DNA from: Cellulomonas marina
Lineage (GTDB): Bacteria > Actinomycetota > Actinomycetes > Actinomycetales > Cellulomonadaceae
Direction of reading: 5' to 3'
NCBI RefSeq assembly: GCF_900111925.1
Contig: NZ_FOKA01000003.1
Location: 1 to 64,000, forward strand
DNA: 64,000 nucleotides
In this document: piece by piece, positions 52,272 through 62,707 of the stretch
Layout of the letters: each line of letters begins with the position of its first letter
Numbering within the stretch: the first letter of the stretch is position 1
Translations under genes and position numbers: made by a program
The notes under the pieces: generated by a model
What the model was told of the DNA's origin: nothing
What the model saw: the letters and a program-made list of their open reading frames with translations, nothing else
The model's database searches: none

Positions 52272-52331
52272 GCTGGTCGTGCTGGTGTCAGGCGCCGCCA
52301 CCGGCGCCCGTCACCGCGGGGACCGGTCGGC

Positions 52332-54053
<1,722 letters not shown>

Positions 54054-54105
54054 TCACCTGGCGGCCGGTGGTTCTGTCACTCTCCACCGGAGAGTGCTAG
54101 GTCAA

Positions 54106-54134
54106 TGGTTAGCACTCGACCCCTGCGAGTGCAA
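54106..54134 (-). promoter_or_regulatory. Vegetative promoter of groEL
   Basis: Minus-strand -35 TTGCAC (54134-54129), 17-bp spacer, -10 TAACCA (54111-54106). It lies inside the CIRCE operator, as expected for repression by HrcA. Confidence 0.6.
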
Positions 54135-54135
54135 G
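54109..54135. promoter_or_regulatory. CIRCE operator (HrcA site) of groEL
   Basis: TTAGCACTC, 9 bp, GAGTGCAAG on the plus strand; the consensus is TTAGCACTC-N9-GAGTGCTAA, so 16 of 18 arm bases agree. A third half-site, GAGTGCTAG, lies at 54092-54100 and is part of a perfect palindrome CACTCTCC-ACC-GGAGAGTG (54078-54096). Confidence 0.88.
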
Positions 54136-54160
54136 CGACCGACCCACCACCGGACGCGCC

Positions 54161-54191
54161 ACGGGCCGCGACCCGTGGGGTCGCGGCCCGT
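54161..54191 (-). terminator. cspA terminator
   Basis: Perfect 14-bp stem ACGGGCCGCGACCC / GGGTCGCGGCCCGT with a GTG loop, between the cspA stop and the groEL promoter. Confidence 0.82.
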
Positions 54192-54246
54192 GTCTCACGC
54201 GTAGGGTGCCCGTCGTCCCGGCCGGAAGACCGGAGGTCGGCCGGGG

Positions 54247-54450
54247 TCAGACGGGGCGCACCTGCTCCGCCTGCGGGCCCTTCGTGCCCTGCCCGACCTC
54301 GAAGTCGACCTCCTGGCCCTCCTCGAGCGACCGGTAGCCGTCCACCTGGATGGCGCTGTAGTGGACGAACAGGTCCTGCCCCCCGCCGGCCGGGGTGATG
54401 AAGCCGTACCCCTTCTCGGCGTTGAACCACTTCACCGTGCCTTGCGCCAT
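54247..54450 (-). CDS. cspA: Cold-shock protein CspA
   Basis: A 67-residue single cold-shock domain: [17 protein letters not shown] (RNP1) and DLFVHYSAI (RNP2), ending QAEQVRPV. An RNA chaperone of standard length. ATG with GAGGAG upstream. A long untranslated leader is likely, with possible -10 boxes near 54500-54535, as is typical for csp genes. Confidence 0.96.
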   Translation of the reverse strand: MAQGTVKWFNAEKGYGFITPAGGGQDLFVHYSAIQVDGYRSLEEGQEVDFEVGQGTKGPQAEQVRPV

Positions 54451-54595
54451 GCCCGTGCTCCTCGCGTCGTGCTCGCGTCGTCCCTCCGACGCTCCCGCCG
54501 CGCCGGTGCCCAGACAGTAGTGGGACATATCGCCCGCGCGACAGACCCCGGACGGACCCCGTGAGCGGGTCCCGGCGAGGGCTGCGTCACGTCCG

Positions 54596-55291
54596 TCAGG
54601 ACGGGTCGGACAGCAGCACCACGACGACGTCGCCGCCGGCCGTGGCCGCGTCGAGCGCCACCGCGTCGACGCCGAGCGTCGAGGCGACGAGGGCCGCCGT
54701 CGCCGCCTGGTCGTCCGTGGAGTAGAGGACCGTGCTCGCGGACAGCCCGCCGCGCGAGCGGTTGCCCGAGGTGACGTCCGTGAAGCCCGCGTCCTCCAGG
54801 CGGTCCGCCTGCCGGCCGGCCAGCCCGGTGATGCCGGTGGCGTTGAAGACCTGCACGGTCGTCGACAGGTCGGGCTGCGGCGCGGGCGGCTCCGTCGGTG
54901 TCGGCGAGGGCGCCGGCTCCGTCGGCACCGCCTCCGTCGGCGTGGCCGCGGGGTCCGCTGCCGGCTCGGACGCGGCGGGGTCGGCGGCGCCGTCGGTAGC
55001 ACCGTCGGTGCCCTCGTCGGCGCTCCCTCCCGTGGCGCCCTCGTCGGTCGCACCCTCGTCGGCCGTCGAAGTGACGCCCGGGACGAGGCCGGGCAGCGCC
55101 GTCGGCGTGCCGGAGCTGAACTGCCAGGACACGAGCGCGACCGCCAGCGCCGCGAGCACGAGGGCCGTCACGAGGAAGGGCGCCCATCGGACGAGCGCCG
55201 GGCGAGGGGCGCGGTGGGCGCCGCGGGGGCCGTCGGGGTCCGGCGCGGCGTCGAACTCGTCCTCGGGGTACGGGTAGCCGGCCGTGCTCAC
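54596..55291 (-). CDS. LytR C-terminal domain membrane protein
   Basis: A 231-residue protein. A cytoplasmic amino part ([20 protein letters not shown]) precedes one membrane helix ([19 protein letters not shown], about 38-56), a Thr/Pro/Glu/Ala linker, and a C-terminal LytR_C domain ([20 protein letters not shown], about 148-230). No LCP catalytic domain is present. A cell-wall location is expected; role unknown. GTG 7 nt after TAGGTT, no ribosome site: probably leaderless. DUF3263 precedes it, a conserved pairing. Confidence 0.85.
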   Translation of the reverse strand: MSTAGYPYPEDEFDAAPDPDGPRGAHRAPRPALVRWAPFLVTALVLAALAVALVSWQFSSGTPTALPGLVPGVTSTADEGATDEGATGGSADEGTDGATDGAADPAASEPAADPAATPTEAVPTEPAPSPTPTEPPAPQPDLSTTVQVFNATGITGLAGRQADRLEDAGFTDVTSGNRSRGGLSASTVLYSTDDQAATAALVASTLGVDAVALDAATAGGDVVVVLLSDPS

Positions 55292-55298
55292 GGCGGAC

Positions 55299-55304
55299 AA
55301 CCTA
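55299..55304 (-). promoter_or_regulatory. Putative -10 box for leaderless LytR_C gene
   Basis: Minus-strand TAGGTT followed by 7 nt and the GTG at 55291. Confidence 0.4.
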
Positions 55305-55413
55305 ACCGCTCGCCCCCCGCCGCCCGCGCAGGCGCCGCCGGTACGGCCGACCCCCGTCGCTGCCGAGTCGCTGCCGAGATCGCCGCCTGGTCCGATGCCC
55401 GGGGCGGCGCCCG

Positions 55414-55779
55414 TCAGCCCTCGGTGCCGAGCCGCCGCGCGGTGCGCGCGCGCTGCCGCGACGAGCGCATCCGTCGCAGGCGCTTGACGAGCATGGGGTC
55501 GTACGCGAGCGCCGCGGGGTCGTCGAGCAGGGTGTTGAGCACCTGGTAGTACCGCGTCGAGGACATGTCGAACAGCTCGCGGACGGCCTGCTCCTTGGCA
55601 CCGGCGTACTTCCACCACTGCCGCTCGAACGCGAGGACCTGCTGGTCGCGCTCCGACAGGCCCGACGCCTCCGCCCCCGGCAGCCGTCCGCCGTCGAGCT
55701 CGTCGGCCAGTGCCGTCGCGCCCGCGGTCGTCGGGGCGTCCCCTGCCGTGCCGGCGTCCGTGCCCTGCGTCGCGTCCAT
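55414..55779 (-). CDS. DUF3263 protein
   Basis: A 121-residue protein whose core LSERDQQVLAFERQWWKYAG, then KEQAVRELFDMSSTRYYQVL and NTLLDDPAALAYDPMLVKRL, matches DUF3263, a small helix-turn-helix-like actinobacterial family of unknown function. The ATG at 55779 has GGGAGGG; the variable first 35 residues are Ala/Thr/Gly-rich. Confidence 0.9.
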   Translation of the reverse strand: MDATQGTDAGTAGDAPTTAGATALADELDGGRLPGAEASGLSERDQQVLAFERQWWKYAGAKEQAVRELFDMSSTRYYQVLNTLLDDPAALAYDPMLVKRLRRMRSSRQRARTARRLGTEG

Positions 55780-55970
55780 CCCTCGCCCTCCCTCACGTCC
55801 GCCGTGCCCTGCGTGCCGCGGTCGTGGTCGCGGACCCGGCCGGGGGATCGCTCTTCCCGTGCTACGGGCCGGAGATCCTCCCACGCGTGGCAGCGGTCTT
55901 GTCGTCCCGCTCGACTGTAGGAGTGAACCACACGGGTGTCATTCGACAGGCCCGGCCCGGGCGCGACGGC

Positions 55971-55976
55971 TACCGT
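55971..55976 (+). promoter_or_regulatory. Putative -10 box for leaderless ung
   Basis: TACCGT followed by 7 nt and the GTG at 55984. Confidence 0.38.
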
Positions 55977-55983
55977 GCCGGGC

Positions 55984-56655
55984 GTGGAGCTGGACGCGCT
56001 CGTCGCACCCGACTGGGCCGCCGCCCTCGCCCCCGTCGAGGAGCACGTGCACGCGGCCGGCCGCTTCCTGCGCACCGAGCTCGCCGCGGGGCGCACGTAC
56101 CTGCCCGCGGGCCCGGACGTGCTGCGGGCGTTCCACCGGCCCCTCGCCGACGTGCGGGTGCTCGTCGTCGGCCAGGACCCGTACCCGACGCCGGGCCACG
56201 CCGTCGGGCTGTCCTTCTCCGTGCGGCCCGACGTGCGACCCCTGCCGCGGTCGCTCGCCAACGTGTTCCGTGAGCTCGTCGACGACCTCGGCGTGCCGGC
56301 GCCCGCCACCGGCGACCTCACGCCCTGGGCGGACCAGGGCGTCATGCTGCTCAACAGGGTGCTCACCGTCCGACCGGGCGCGCCCGCCTCGCACCGCGGC
56401 CGCGGGTGGGAGGCCGTCACGGACCGCGCGATCGCCGCGCTCGTCGAGCGCGGCGGGCCGCTCGTGGCGGTGCTGTGGGGGCGCGACGCCCAGGCGCTCG
56501 GCCCGGCGCTGGCCGGGGTGCCGCAGGTGCGCAGCGTCCACCCCAGCCCCCTCTCGGCCTCCCGCGGGTTCTTCGGCTCCCGGCCGTTCTCGACGGTCAA
56601 CCGCCTCCTCGCCGAGCAGGGCGCCCCGCCGGTCGACTGGACCCTGCCGTCCTGA
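55984..56655 (+). CDS. ung: Uracil-DNA glycosylase, family 1
   Basis: A 223-residue base-excision repair enzyme. The water-activating Asp 65 lies in [18 protein letters not shown]; the C-terminal loop with catalytic His is [33 protein letters not shown] is also conserved. GTG at 55984 lies 7 nt after TACCGT and fits a leaderless start and the family length; a GTG at 55936 with GGAG 12 nt upstream would add 16 residues. Confidence 0.94.
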   Translation: MELDALVAPDWAAALAPVEEHVHAAGRFLRTELAAGRTYLPAGPDVLRAFHRPLADVRVLVVGQDPYPTPGHAVGLSFSVRPDVRPLPRSLANVFRELVDDLGVPAPATGDLTPWADQGVMLLNRVLTVRPGAPASHRGRGWEAVTDRAIAALVERGGPLVAVLWGRDAQALGPALAGVPQVRSVHPSPLSASRGFFGSRPFSTVNRLLAEQGAPPVDWTLPS

Positions 56656-56899
56656 CCGGGCCCGCCTCCTGCCGGGTCCCGCGGCACCCGCCCCGTCGCA
56701 CGCACCCCGCCGCACTCATCGCCGCGCCCACCCCGCCGCGCTCGCTCGAGCCCCTGTGGCGGGCCGGTGCGGAGGGTCGACGGGACACCGGCGTGCCGAG
56801 GGCGACACGCCGTCCCCGACGGCCCGGACCGAAGCGCTCCGCACCGGGCCGCCACCAGCGGCCGGTCCGACCGACCGAGCCGCGGGCCATGATGGGGGC

Positions 56900-57775
56900 G
56901 TGAGCCCGACCGGACCCGTCCCCCGCTGGCAGCGCTACGTCGCCCTCGGCGACTCGTTCTCCGAGGGGCTGTGGGACCTGGCCCCGACGGCCGAGGACCC
57001 GGCCCCGCGCCCACCCGCCGCGGGCGAGCCGCTGCCGGGCACCGGCAGCTGCCGCGGCTGGGCGGACCTCCTGGCCGGCGCCCTGTCGCAGCGCCGGACC
57101 GCCGCGGGGCTCGAGCCGCTGCTCTACGCCAACCTCGCCGTCCGCGGGCGCCTGCTGGGCCGCATCCTCGACGAGCAGGTGCCGGCCGCCCTCGAGCTCG
57201 GCGCCGACCTCGTCAGCCTCGTCGGCGGCGGCAACGACATCCTGCGCCCGGGCGCGGACGTCGGCGCGCTGGCCCGGGGCCTCGAGGACGCGGTCGTCCG
57301 GCTGCGGGCTGCCGGTGCCGACGTCCTGCTCGGCACGGGCGTGGACACCCGCGAGAGCCCGCTCGTGCGGGCCACCCGCGGCCGGGTGGCGATCTACAGC
57401 ACGACGATCTGGTCGATCGCCCGGCGGCACGGCGCGCACGTCGTCGACCTGTGGGGCATGCGGTCCCTGGCGGACTGGCGCATGTGGGCCGACGACCGCA
57501 TCCACCTCACGACCGACGGGCACGTCCGCGTCGCGCAGGCGGCGCTCGTCGGCCTCGGCCTGGACCCGGACCGCGCCGACTGGGACGACCCGCTGGCGCC
57601 CCTGCCGCCCGCGCCCCGCCTCGAGCGCGTCCGCGCCGACGCCCGCTGGGTGCGGGCGCACGTCTACCCGTGGGCGACGCGGCGGCTGCGCGGCCGGTCC
57701 TCGGGCGACGTCGTCTCGGCCAAGCGACCCGTCCTCGAGCCCCTCGTCGTCGACGGGGCCCCGCTCGGACGCTGA
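56900..57775 (+). CDS. SGNH/GDSL family hydrolase
   Basis: A 291-residue esterase/lipase-like enzyme. Block I VALGDSFSEGLWD carries the nucleophile Ser 19, block III GGGNDIL the oxyanion Asn, and block V DDRIHLTTDGH the Asp/His pair near residues 193-197. No signal peptide, so it is cytoplasmic. GTG start. Substrate unknown. It converges with the kinase gene at 57780, leaving 4 bp. Confidence 0.9.
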   Translation: MSPTGPVPRWQRYVALGDSFSEGLWDLAPTAEDPAPRPPAAGEPLPGTGSCRGWADLLAGALSQRRTAAGLEPLLYANLAVRGRLLGRILDEQVPAALELGADLVSLVGGGNDILRPGADVGALARGLEDAVVRLRAAGADVLLGTGVDTRESPLVRATRGRVAIYSTTIWSIARRHGAHVVDLWGMRSLADWRMWADDRIHLTTDGHVRVAQAALVGLGLDPDRADWDDPLAPLPPAPRLERVRADARWVRAHVYPWATRRLRGRSSGDVVSAKRPVLEPLVVDGAPLGR

Positions 57776-57779
57776 GCCC

Positions 57780-58907
57780 CTACGCCCCGCGCAGGTGGTC
57801 CACGGGCAGGTGCGCCTCCAGCCGGGTCCCCTGCCCGGGGGTGGGGACGAGGTCGAGGCGTCCCCCGACGAGGCCGAGGCGCTCCCGCAGCCGCGCGGTC
57901 CCGGAGGCCTGCACGCGGGTCGGGTCGAACCCGCCGCCGTCGTCCGTCACCGCCACGAGCAGGGCGCCGTCGCGCCGCCCGACGACGACCTCCACCCGTT
58001 GCGGCCGCGCGTGCCGCAGGGCGTTCTGCACGCCCTCCTCGACCACGCGCACGGCCAGCAGCCGCTCGGCGGAGGTGAGCCGCGGCGCCGAGGGGTCGTC
58101 GAGCGCGCGCACCTCGTCGTCCACCCGCAGGTCCACGGCGATGGAGGTCGGCACCCGGCGCAGCATCGCCCGCAGGGCCGGCAGCAGGCCGATCTCCAGC
58201 GACTCGGGGTAGAGCAGGCGGCTCGTCTCGCGGACGTCCCGGGCGCGCACCTGCTCCAGGTCGTCGCGGGCGCTGCGCAGCGAGGCCAGCTCGTCGCGCG
58301 TGAGGGGACGGGCGGTGGCGGCCGCGAGCACCCGGTCCAGCCGTGCGACCACCAGCACGAGGCGCTGCTGCAGGCTCGCGTGCAGCCCCTCGGCGACCTC
58401 GCGCCGCACCCGGACCTCCTCGGCCTGCAGCGCACGCACCGCCTGCTCGACCCGGACCGTCTCGCGCTCCGCCGCGCGCGTGCGCTCGCGCAGCCGCCGC
58501 CGGCGACGCGTGTGCTCCAGCCCGAGCACCGCGGCGACGGCGGCGACGACGGCGCCGGTGCCGGCCTCGACGAGGGGCGCGCCACCGCCCGTGACGCCGA
58601 GCGCGTGCAGCAGCCCCCACCGCGCCAGCCCCGAGACGAGGGCGAGCCCGAGCACCGCCGCCGCGGCGGGCCACCGCCGGCGCGAGCGGTGCACCCCCAG
58701 CACCACCAGACCGGCGACGAGGAGCCCGAGCGCCCCCGCGTCGGCGACGAGCCGCGCCAGGAGGACGCCCGCGTCGGGGCGGGCGGGGCCGGCGGTCTCG
58801 AGCGCCAGGGCCACCTCGTGCAGGGTCCCGGCGGCGAGCAGGGCCGCGGCCACGGCACCGGTGCCGGTGAGCAGCGCCCGCCGGTCCGCACGCGACGACG
58901 CCTCCAT
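57780..58907 (-). CDS. NarL-family sensor histidine kinase with altered H-box
   Basis: A 375-residue kinase with about four amino-terminal membrane helices (about 11-35, 50-71, 81-103, 113-131) and no clear extracellular sensor. The HisKA_3 part shows REVAEGLHASLQQRLVLVVA with His 176; the residue after His is Ala instead of the usual Asp/Glu. The ATPase domain has VVEEGVQNALRHARP, VTDDGGGFDP and LGLVGGRLDLVPTPGQGTRL. ATG at 58907 with GGGAGGG. Divergent from the LuxR-type regulator at 59000, its likely partner. Confidence 0.87.
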   Translation of the reverse strand: MEASSRADRRALLTGTGAVAAALLAAGTLHEVALALETAGPARPDAGVLLARLVADAGALGLLVAGLVVLGVHRSRRRWPAAAAVLGLALVSGLARWGLLHALGVTGGGAPLVEAGTGAVVAAVAAVLGLEHTRRRRRLRERTRAAERETVRVEQAVRALQAEEVRVRREVAEGLHASLQQRLVLVVARLDRVLAAATARPLTRDELASLRSARDDLEQVRARDVRETSRLLYPESLEIGLLPALRAMLRRVPTSIAVDLRVDDEVRALDDPSAPRLTSAERLLAVRVVEEGVQNALRHARPQRVEVVVGRRDGALLVAVTDDGGGFDPTRVQASGTARLRERLGLVGGRLDLVPTPGQGTRLEAHLPVDHLRGA

Positions 58908-58999
58908 GCCCCCGCCCTCCCGCCGGACGCCGGCCGGCGGCGCGCCACCGCCGGACAGGACGTTCCGCTGCGCCCCGCGGCCGACCATACTCACCTGCG

Positions 59000-59668
59000 A
59001 TGACGACGACCGAGGTGGGCCTCCTGCGCGTGGCGGTGGTGGAGGACCAGCCCCTCTTCCGCGCCATGCTCCAGCACACCCTCGACGGGACGCCCGGGCT
59101 CGCGGTGGTCGCGGCCGCGGGGTCGGTCGCGGAGGCCGAGGCGGCGCTGCCTCCGGGCGCGGCCGACGTCGTCGTGCTCGACATCGACCTGCCGGACGGC
59201 AACGGGATCGCGCTCGGCGTCGGGCTGCGGCGCCGGCAGCCCGGGCTCGGGATCCTCCTGCTGTCGGCGCACGACGCGATGGACCTGCTGCTCGACGTGC
59301 CGCGGGACGTGGCGGTCGGCTGGGGCTACCTGTCCAAGACGTCCGGCACGTCGGAGGAGCTGCTGGTGCAGGCCGTCCGGGCCGCGGCCAGGGGCGTGAC
59401 GGTGCTGGACCCGGCGCTGCTGGAGGGGGCGGCGCCGCGGGCCGGCTCGACCGTCTCGCGGCTCACCGACCGGCAGCTCGGCGTGCTCCGGCTGCTCGCG
59501 CAGGGGCTGTCGAACGCGGGCATCGGGCTGCGGCTGGGCATCACGGAGAAGTCCGTGCAGAACCACGTCAACGCCATCTACGCGACCCTCGGCATCGACG
59601 CCGACCCCGCGCGGAACCCCCGCGTGAGCGCGGCGCTGCGGCTGCTGGAGGAGACGGGCGACCGCTGA
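59000..59668 (+). CDS. NarL/LuxR-type response regulator
   Basis: A 222-residue regulator. Receiver: VAVVEDQPLF (acidic pair), phosphoacceptor Asp 61 in VVVLDIDLPDGNG, LLLSAHD and the lysine in YLSKTSG. C-terminal LuxR helix-turn-helix at about 153-210: LTDRQLGVLRLLAQGLSNAG and ITEKSVQNHVNAIYATLGI. It has no ribosome site; CATACT lies 8 nt before the ATG, so the mRNA may be leaderless. Pairs with the divergent kinase. Confidence 0.9.
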   Translation: MTTTEVGLLRVAVVEDQPLFRAMLQHTLDGTPGLAVVAAAGSVAEAEAALPPGAADVVVLDIDLPDGNGIALGVGLRRRQPGLGILLLSAHDAMDLLLDVPRDVAVGWGYLSKTSGTSEELLVQAVRAAARGVTVLDPALLEGAAPRAGSTVSRLTDRQLGVLRLLAQGLSNAGIGLRLGITEKSVQNHVNAIYATLGIDADPARNPRVSAALRLLEETGDR

Positions 59669-59703
59669 CGGCCCGCGCCCTGCGTCCTGCACGAGGGGCC
59701 GGC

Positions 59704-61713
59704 TCAGCTCCCCGACGTCGCCCCCGTGCGCTCGGCGGCCGTCGAGCCGGCGGCCTCCACGTCGGGCACCTCGACGGGCGCGCGACCCGTGGCGTCCCAC
59801 ACCGCGATGGCGGCCTGCACGAGCGCGAGGTGGCTGAGCGCCTGGGGCAGGTTGCCGAGGAACTCGTCGGTGTCCACGTCGACCATCTCGGTCCAGAGCC
59901 CGACGTCGTTGGACGCGGCGACGAGCTCGTCCATCCACGTCCGCGCCTCGTCGACCCGCCCCACCTCCGCGAGCGCGGCCACGCCCCAGAACGAGCACGC
60001 GACGAAGGCGCCCTCCTCCTCGCGCATGCCCGTGTAGCGGTGCAGCCACGGCCCCGTGCCGAGCTCGGCGCGCAGGGTGTCGACCGTGCGGCTCATGCGG
60101 TCGGAGGTGTCGAAGCCCGACATCGCGTGCAGCAGGATCGAGGCGTCGAGGTCGTCGCTGCCCGACGCCATGACGTAGGTGCCACGCGCCTCGTCCCAGC
60201 AGTGCTCCTCGACCCAGTCCCGGATGCGGCGCGCCTCAGCCCGCCAGCGGTCGGGCGTGCCCGGGATCTGGCCGGCGTCGGCCAGGTGGGCCGCGCACTC
60301 CAGGGCCTGCCAGCAGCCGAGCTTCGACGTCGTGAAGTGGCGCTCGTCGTGCAGCTCCCAGATGCCGGCGTCGGGGCGGTGCCACGCGTCGGCGGCCTCG
60401 TCGGCGAGCGCGGCCAGGACGCGGCCGGTGTCGGCGTCGAGGAGGTTGCCCGCGTCCACGTACCCGCGCACGACGCCGAGCACGTCCCCGTACACGCCGA
60501 GCTGCCGCTGGGCGCCGGCGTGGTTGCCGACGGCGACCGGTCCGATGCCGCGCCAGCCCGGCACGTCGGGCTCGTCGTGGTGGTCGTGCACCTCGCCCGC
60601 CAGCGTGTAGAAGACGCGCGGCTCCTCCGACCGGATGGTCCGCACCACCCAGGAGATGGCGGCGTGCGTCTCCTCCCGCAGCCCGAAGTCGATGAGCGCG
60701 TCGACCGCGTAGGCCGTGTCGCGCAGCCAGGAGTAGCGGTAGTCCCAGTTCTTGCCGCCGGCCCAGCTCTCCGGCACCGACGTCGTCGCGGCGGCCGCGA
60801 TGGAGCCCGTGGGCGCGTGCAGCAGCAGCTTGAGCTGCAGGGCGCTGCGCTGCACGGCCAGCGGCCACGGGCCCTGGTAGCGGAACGCGTCGGTCCAGGT
60901 CTGCCAGTTGGCCACCGTGCGGCTGATCCGGTCGTCGACCTCCTCGGCCCGGGGGACCTGCACCGGCTCGCGCTCGGTGCCCACCAGGGCGACGAGGTGC
61001 CGGGAACCGGGGCTCGTCGTGAACGCCCCCGCGATCTCCTGCTCGGCGACGAGGGGGGTCAGGTCGTCGGAGAGCACCGGCACCATCGTCGCGCCGTTCA
61101 CGCGCAGCACGGCGCCGTGCACCGTCCCCTGCACCCAGGGCGAGGCCGACGCCAGCGCCGTGCCCGGGGCGATGCGCCACGCGAAGGGGACGTCGCCGGA
61201 CAGCCCCTCCACGCGGCGGCCCAGCTCGCACCAGGGCAGGCGCCCGGCGACGCCGGTGCAGAGGGCGTCGGTGACCCGGGCCGTCCCGGTCGCGGTCTCG
61301 TACTCCGTGCTCAGGACGTTCGAGCCGGGCAGGTAGCGGCGGCGCAGGCGGTAGGGCTGGGTGGGCGCCAGCTCGACGACCCCGCCGCTCTCGGCGTCGA
61401 GCAGGGCGGCGAACGCCGGGGCGCAGTCCAGGTCGGGGATCGGCAGCCAGTCGACGCGCCCGTCGTCGGCGACGAGGGCCACCGTCCGGCCGTCGCCGAG
61501 GGCGGCGTAGGCGCGCAGCGCGGCATAGCCGTCCGTCCGCGGGGTCGGCTCCCGCAGCACCTCCGCCGCTCCCCGGCCGGAGCCGACGACGACGTCGAGG
61601 TCGCTCGTGGGTCCGCTGCCCTCGGCCGCCGCCTCCAGGGCGTCCTCGCCCAGCGCACGCCGCAGCTCGTCGACCCGCGGGCCGGGGGAGGTCGGGGGAC
61701 GGGTGGGGCTCAC
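59704..61713 (-). CDS. Glycoside hydrolase family 15 (trehalase/glucoamylase-like)
   Basis: A 669-residue cytoplasmic enzyme. An amino beta-sandwich (about 60-290) precedes the (alpha/alpha)6 barrel. GKNWDYRYSWLRDTAYAVDA, PDAGIWELHDERHFTTSKLG (with the presumed general acid Glu) and REEEGAFVACSFWGVAALAE are GH15 signatures. Actinobacterial members include trehalases; glucoamylase activity is the alternative. About 60 extra amino-terminal residues of low complexity. GTG at 61713 with GGAG upstream. Confidence 0.9.
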   Translation of the reverse strand: MSPTRPPTSPGPRVDELRRALGEDALEAAAEGSGPTSDLDVVVGSGRGAAEVLREPTPRTDGYAALRAYAALGDGRTVALVADDGRVDWLPIPDLDCAPAFAALLDAESGGVVELAPTQPYRLRRRYLPGSNVLSTEYETATGTARVTDALCTGVAGRLPWCELGRRVEGLSGDVPFAWRIAPGTALASASPWVQGTVHGAVLRVNGATMVPVLSDDLTPLVAEQEIAGAFTTSPGSRHLVALVGTEREPVQVPRAEEVDDRISRTVANWQTWTDAFRYQGPWPLAVQRSALQLKLLLHAPTGSIAAAATTSVPESWAGGKNWDYRYSWLRDTAYAVDALIDFGLREETHAAISWVVRTIRSEEPRVFYTLAGEVHDHHDEPDVPGWRGIGPVAVGNHAGAQRQLGVYGDVLGVVRGYVDAGNLLDADTGRVLAALADEAADAWHRPDAGIWELHDERHFTTSKLGCWQALECAAHLADAGQIPGTPDRWRAEARRIRDWVEEHCWDEARGTYVMASGSDDLDASILLHAMSGFDTSDRMSRTVDTLRAELGTGPWLHRYTGMREEEGAFVACSFWGVAALAEVGRVDEARTWMDELVAASNDVGLWTEMVDVDTDEFLGNLPQALSHLALVQAAIAVWDATGRAPVEVPDVEAAGSTAAERTGATSGS

Positions 61714-62212
61714 GCTGCTCCGGGGGTCGCGGGCGGGTCGCTGGCTGCTCGTGCGTCTCGACGGTCGTCACCTCCGGCCGACGAGCGACGCGCGCCTCCG
61801 GCCGGACGACCGTCGCCGTGATCGTCCGGCTCCGCGGGCGGACCCGCAACCGGCCCGGTGCCCGGCCGCCGCGCTGCTCAGGGCGGGCACAGCGCCGCGG
61901 TCGCCGGGGTCGGCACCCCGGCGCGGCGGGCTGCCGCCGTCCACCGGGCAGGGGGGGCCGCGTGCGTCCGGACGGGTGACGCTGCGCCCGGACGCCCCCG
62001 CGGGGCCGCGCCGGGCAGTAGGTTCGTCCCGGTTCGTCCGGTCGTGGTCACCCCCCTGCGGCTGCGGCCGGGCGGACCCCTGATCGCCCCCTCCTCGCCC
62101 ACTGCCCCCGGGTGGGGAGGGGGCACCTCCGCGTGCCCTCATGGCGACGAGCCCCGCCGCTGGCCGTGCCGACGAGCGTGCTGCCGGCCCCTCGCGGGTC
62201 GGGCGACCGCGG
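61714..62212. other. 499-bp intergenic region
   Basis: Between the start of the GH15 gene and the end of nirD. I see the nirBD terminator hairpin at 62086-62124 and no gene. Promoter elements for the GH15 gene must lie here but none stands out. Confidence 0.6.
62086..62124 (-). terminator. Probable nirBD terminator
   Basis: GCCCCCTCC pairs with GGAGGGGGC over 9 bp; an inner CCCAC/GTGGG pairing is an alternative register. It lies about 90 bp after the nirD stop. Confidence 0.55.
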
Positions 62213-62707
62213 TCAGGCCGTCGCGAGGAGGACGGCGTCGCCCTCGACGCGCACGCCGTAGGTGCGCAGGTCCTGCGGCTCGCGGCCGACCGGGTCGAGG
62301 CACGCCCCCGTCGTCAGGTCCCAGACCTGCTTGAGCATGGGCGAGGTGAGCACGGGCGCCTCGCCCCGGCTCCCGACGATGCCCCGCGCCAGCACGTTCG
62401 CCCCCGAGAAGGGGTCGCGGTGCTGCACGCCGAGCACGCGGTCGTCGGCCAGCCGGAACAGCGCCACCTGCTGCCCGTCGACGAGGACGGCCGCGCCGCG
62501 CTCGGGCACGAGGTCGGACAGCGCGCAGACGGGCACCCAGCCGGCCGCGGTGCCGGCGGACGCGGCCGACACGGTGGTGCCGGCGCGGCTCGGCGCGCCG
62601 ACGGGGGCGACGCCGGCGGCGGGACCGCCACCGCAGCGGCACGAGCCGCAGCAGCCCGCGCCCTCGGCGGCATCGGTGACGGCGGCGACGGTGGTGGCGG
62701 TGCTCAC
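62213..62707 (-). CDS. nirD: Nitrite reductase small subunit NirD, with Cys-rich extension
   Basis: A 164-residue protein. The C-terminal 110 residues are the Rieske-like NirD fold (WVPVCALSDLVPERGAAVLV; FRLADDRVLGVQHRDPFSGA; APVLTSPMLKQVWDL; TYGVRVEGDAVLL), which in NirD lacks cluster ligands. The first 55 residues are an extension with four clustered cysteines (GCCGSCRCGG, C19, C20, C23, C25). GTG overlaps the nirB stop by 4 bp. Together with NirB it reduces nitrite to ammonium with NAD(P)H. Confidence 0.93.
   Translation of the reverse strand: MSTATTVAAVTDAAEGAGCCGSCRCGGGPAAGVAPVGAPSRAGTTVSAASAGTAAGWVPVCALSDLVPERGAAVLVDGQQVALFRLADDRVLGVQHRDPFSGANVLARGIVGSRGEAPVLTSPMLKQVWDLTTGACLDPVGREPQDLRTYGVRVEGDAVLLATA

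Noticed and set aside
54247-55053. Longer minus-strand frame that would fuse cspA to an Arg/Pro-rich amino part
   Set aside because: The 67-residue cold-shock domain has its own ATG with GAGGAG; the longer part is a shadow of the LytR_C gene.
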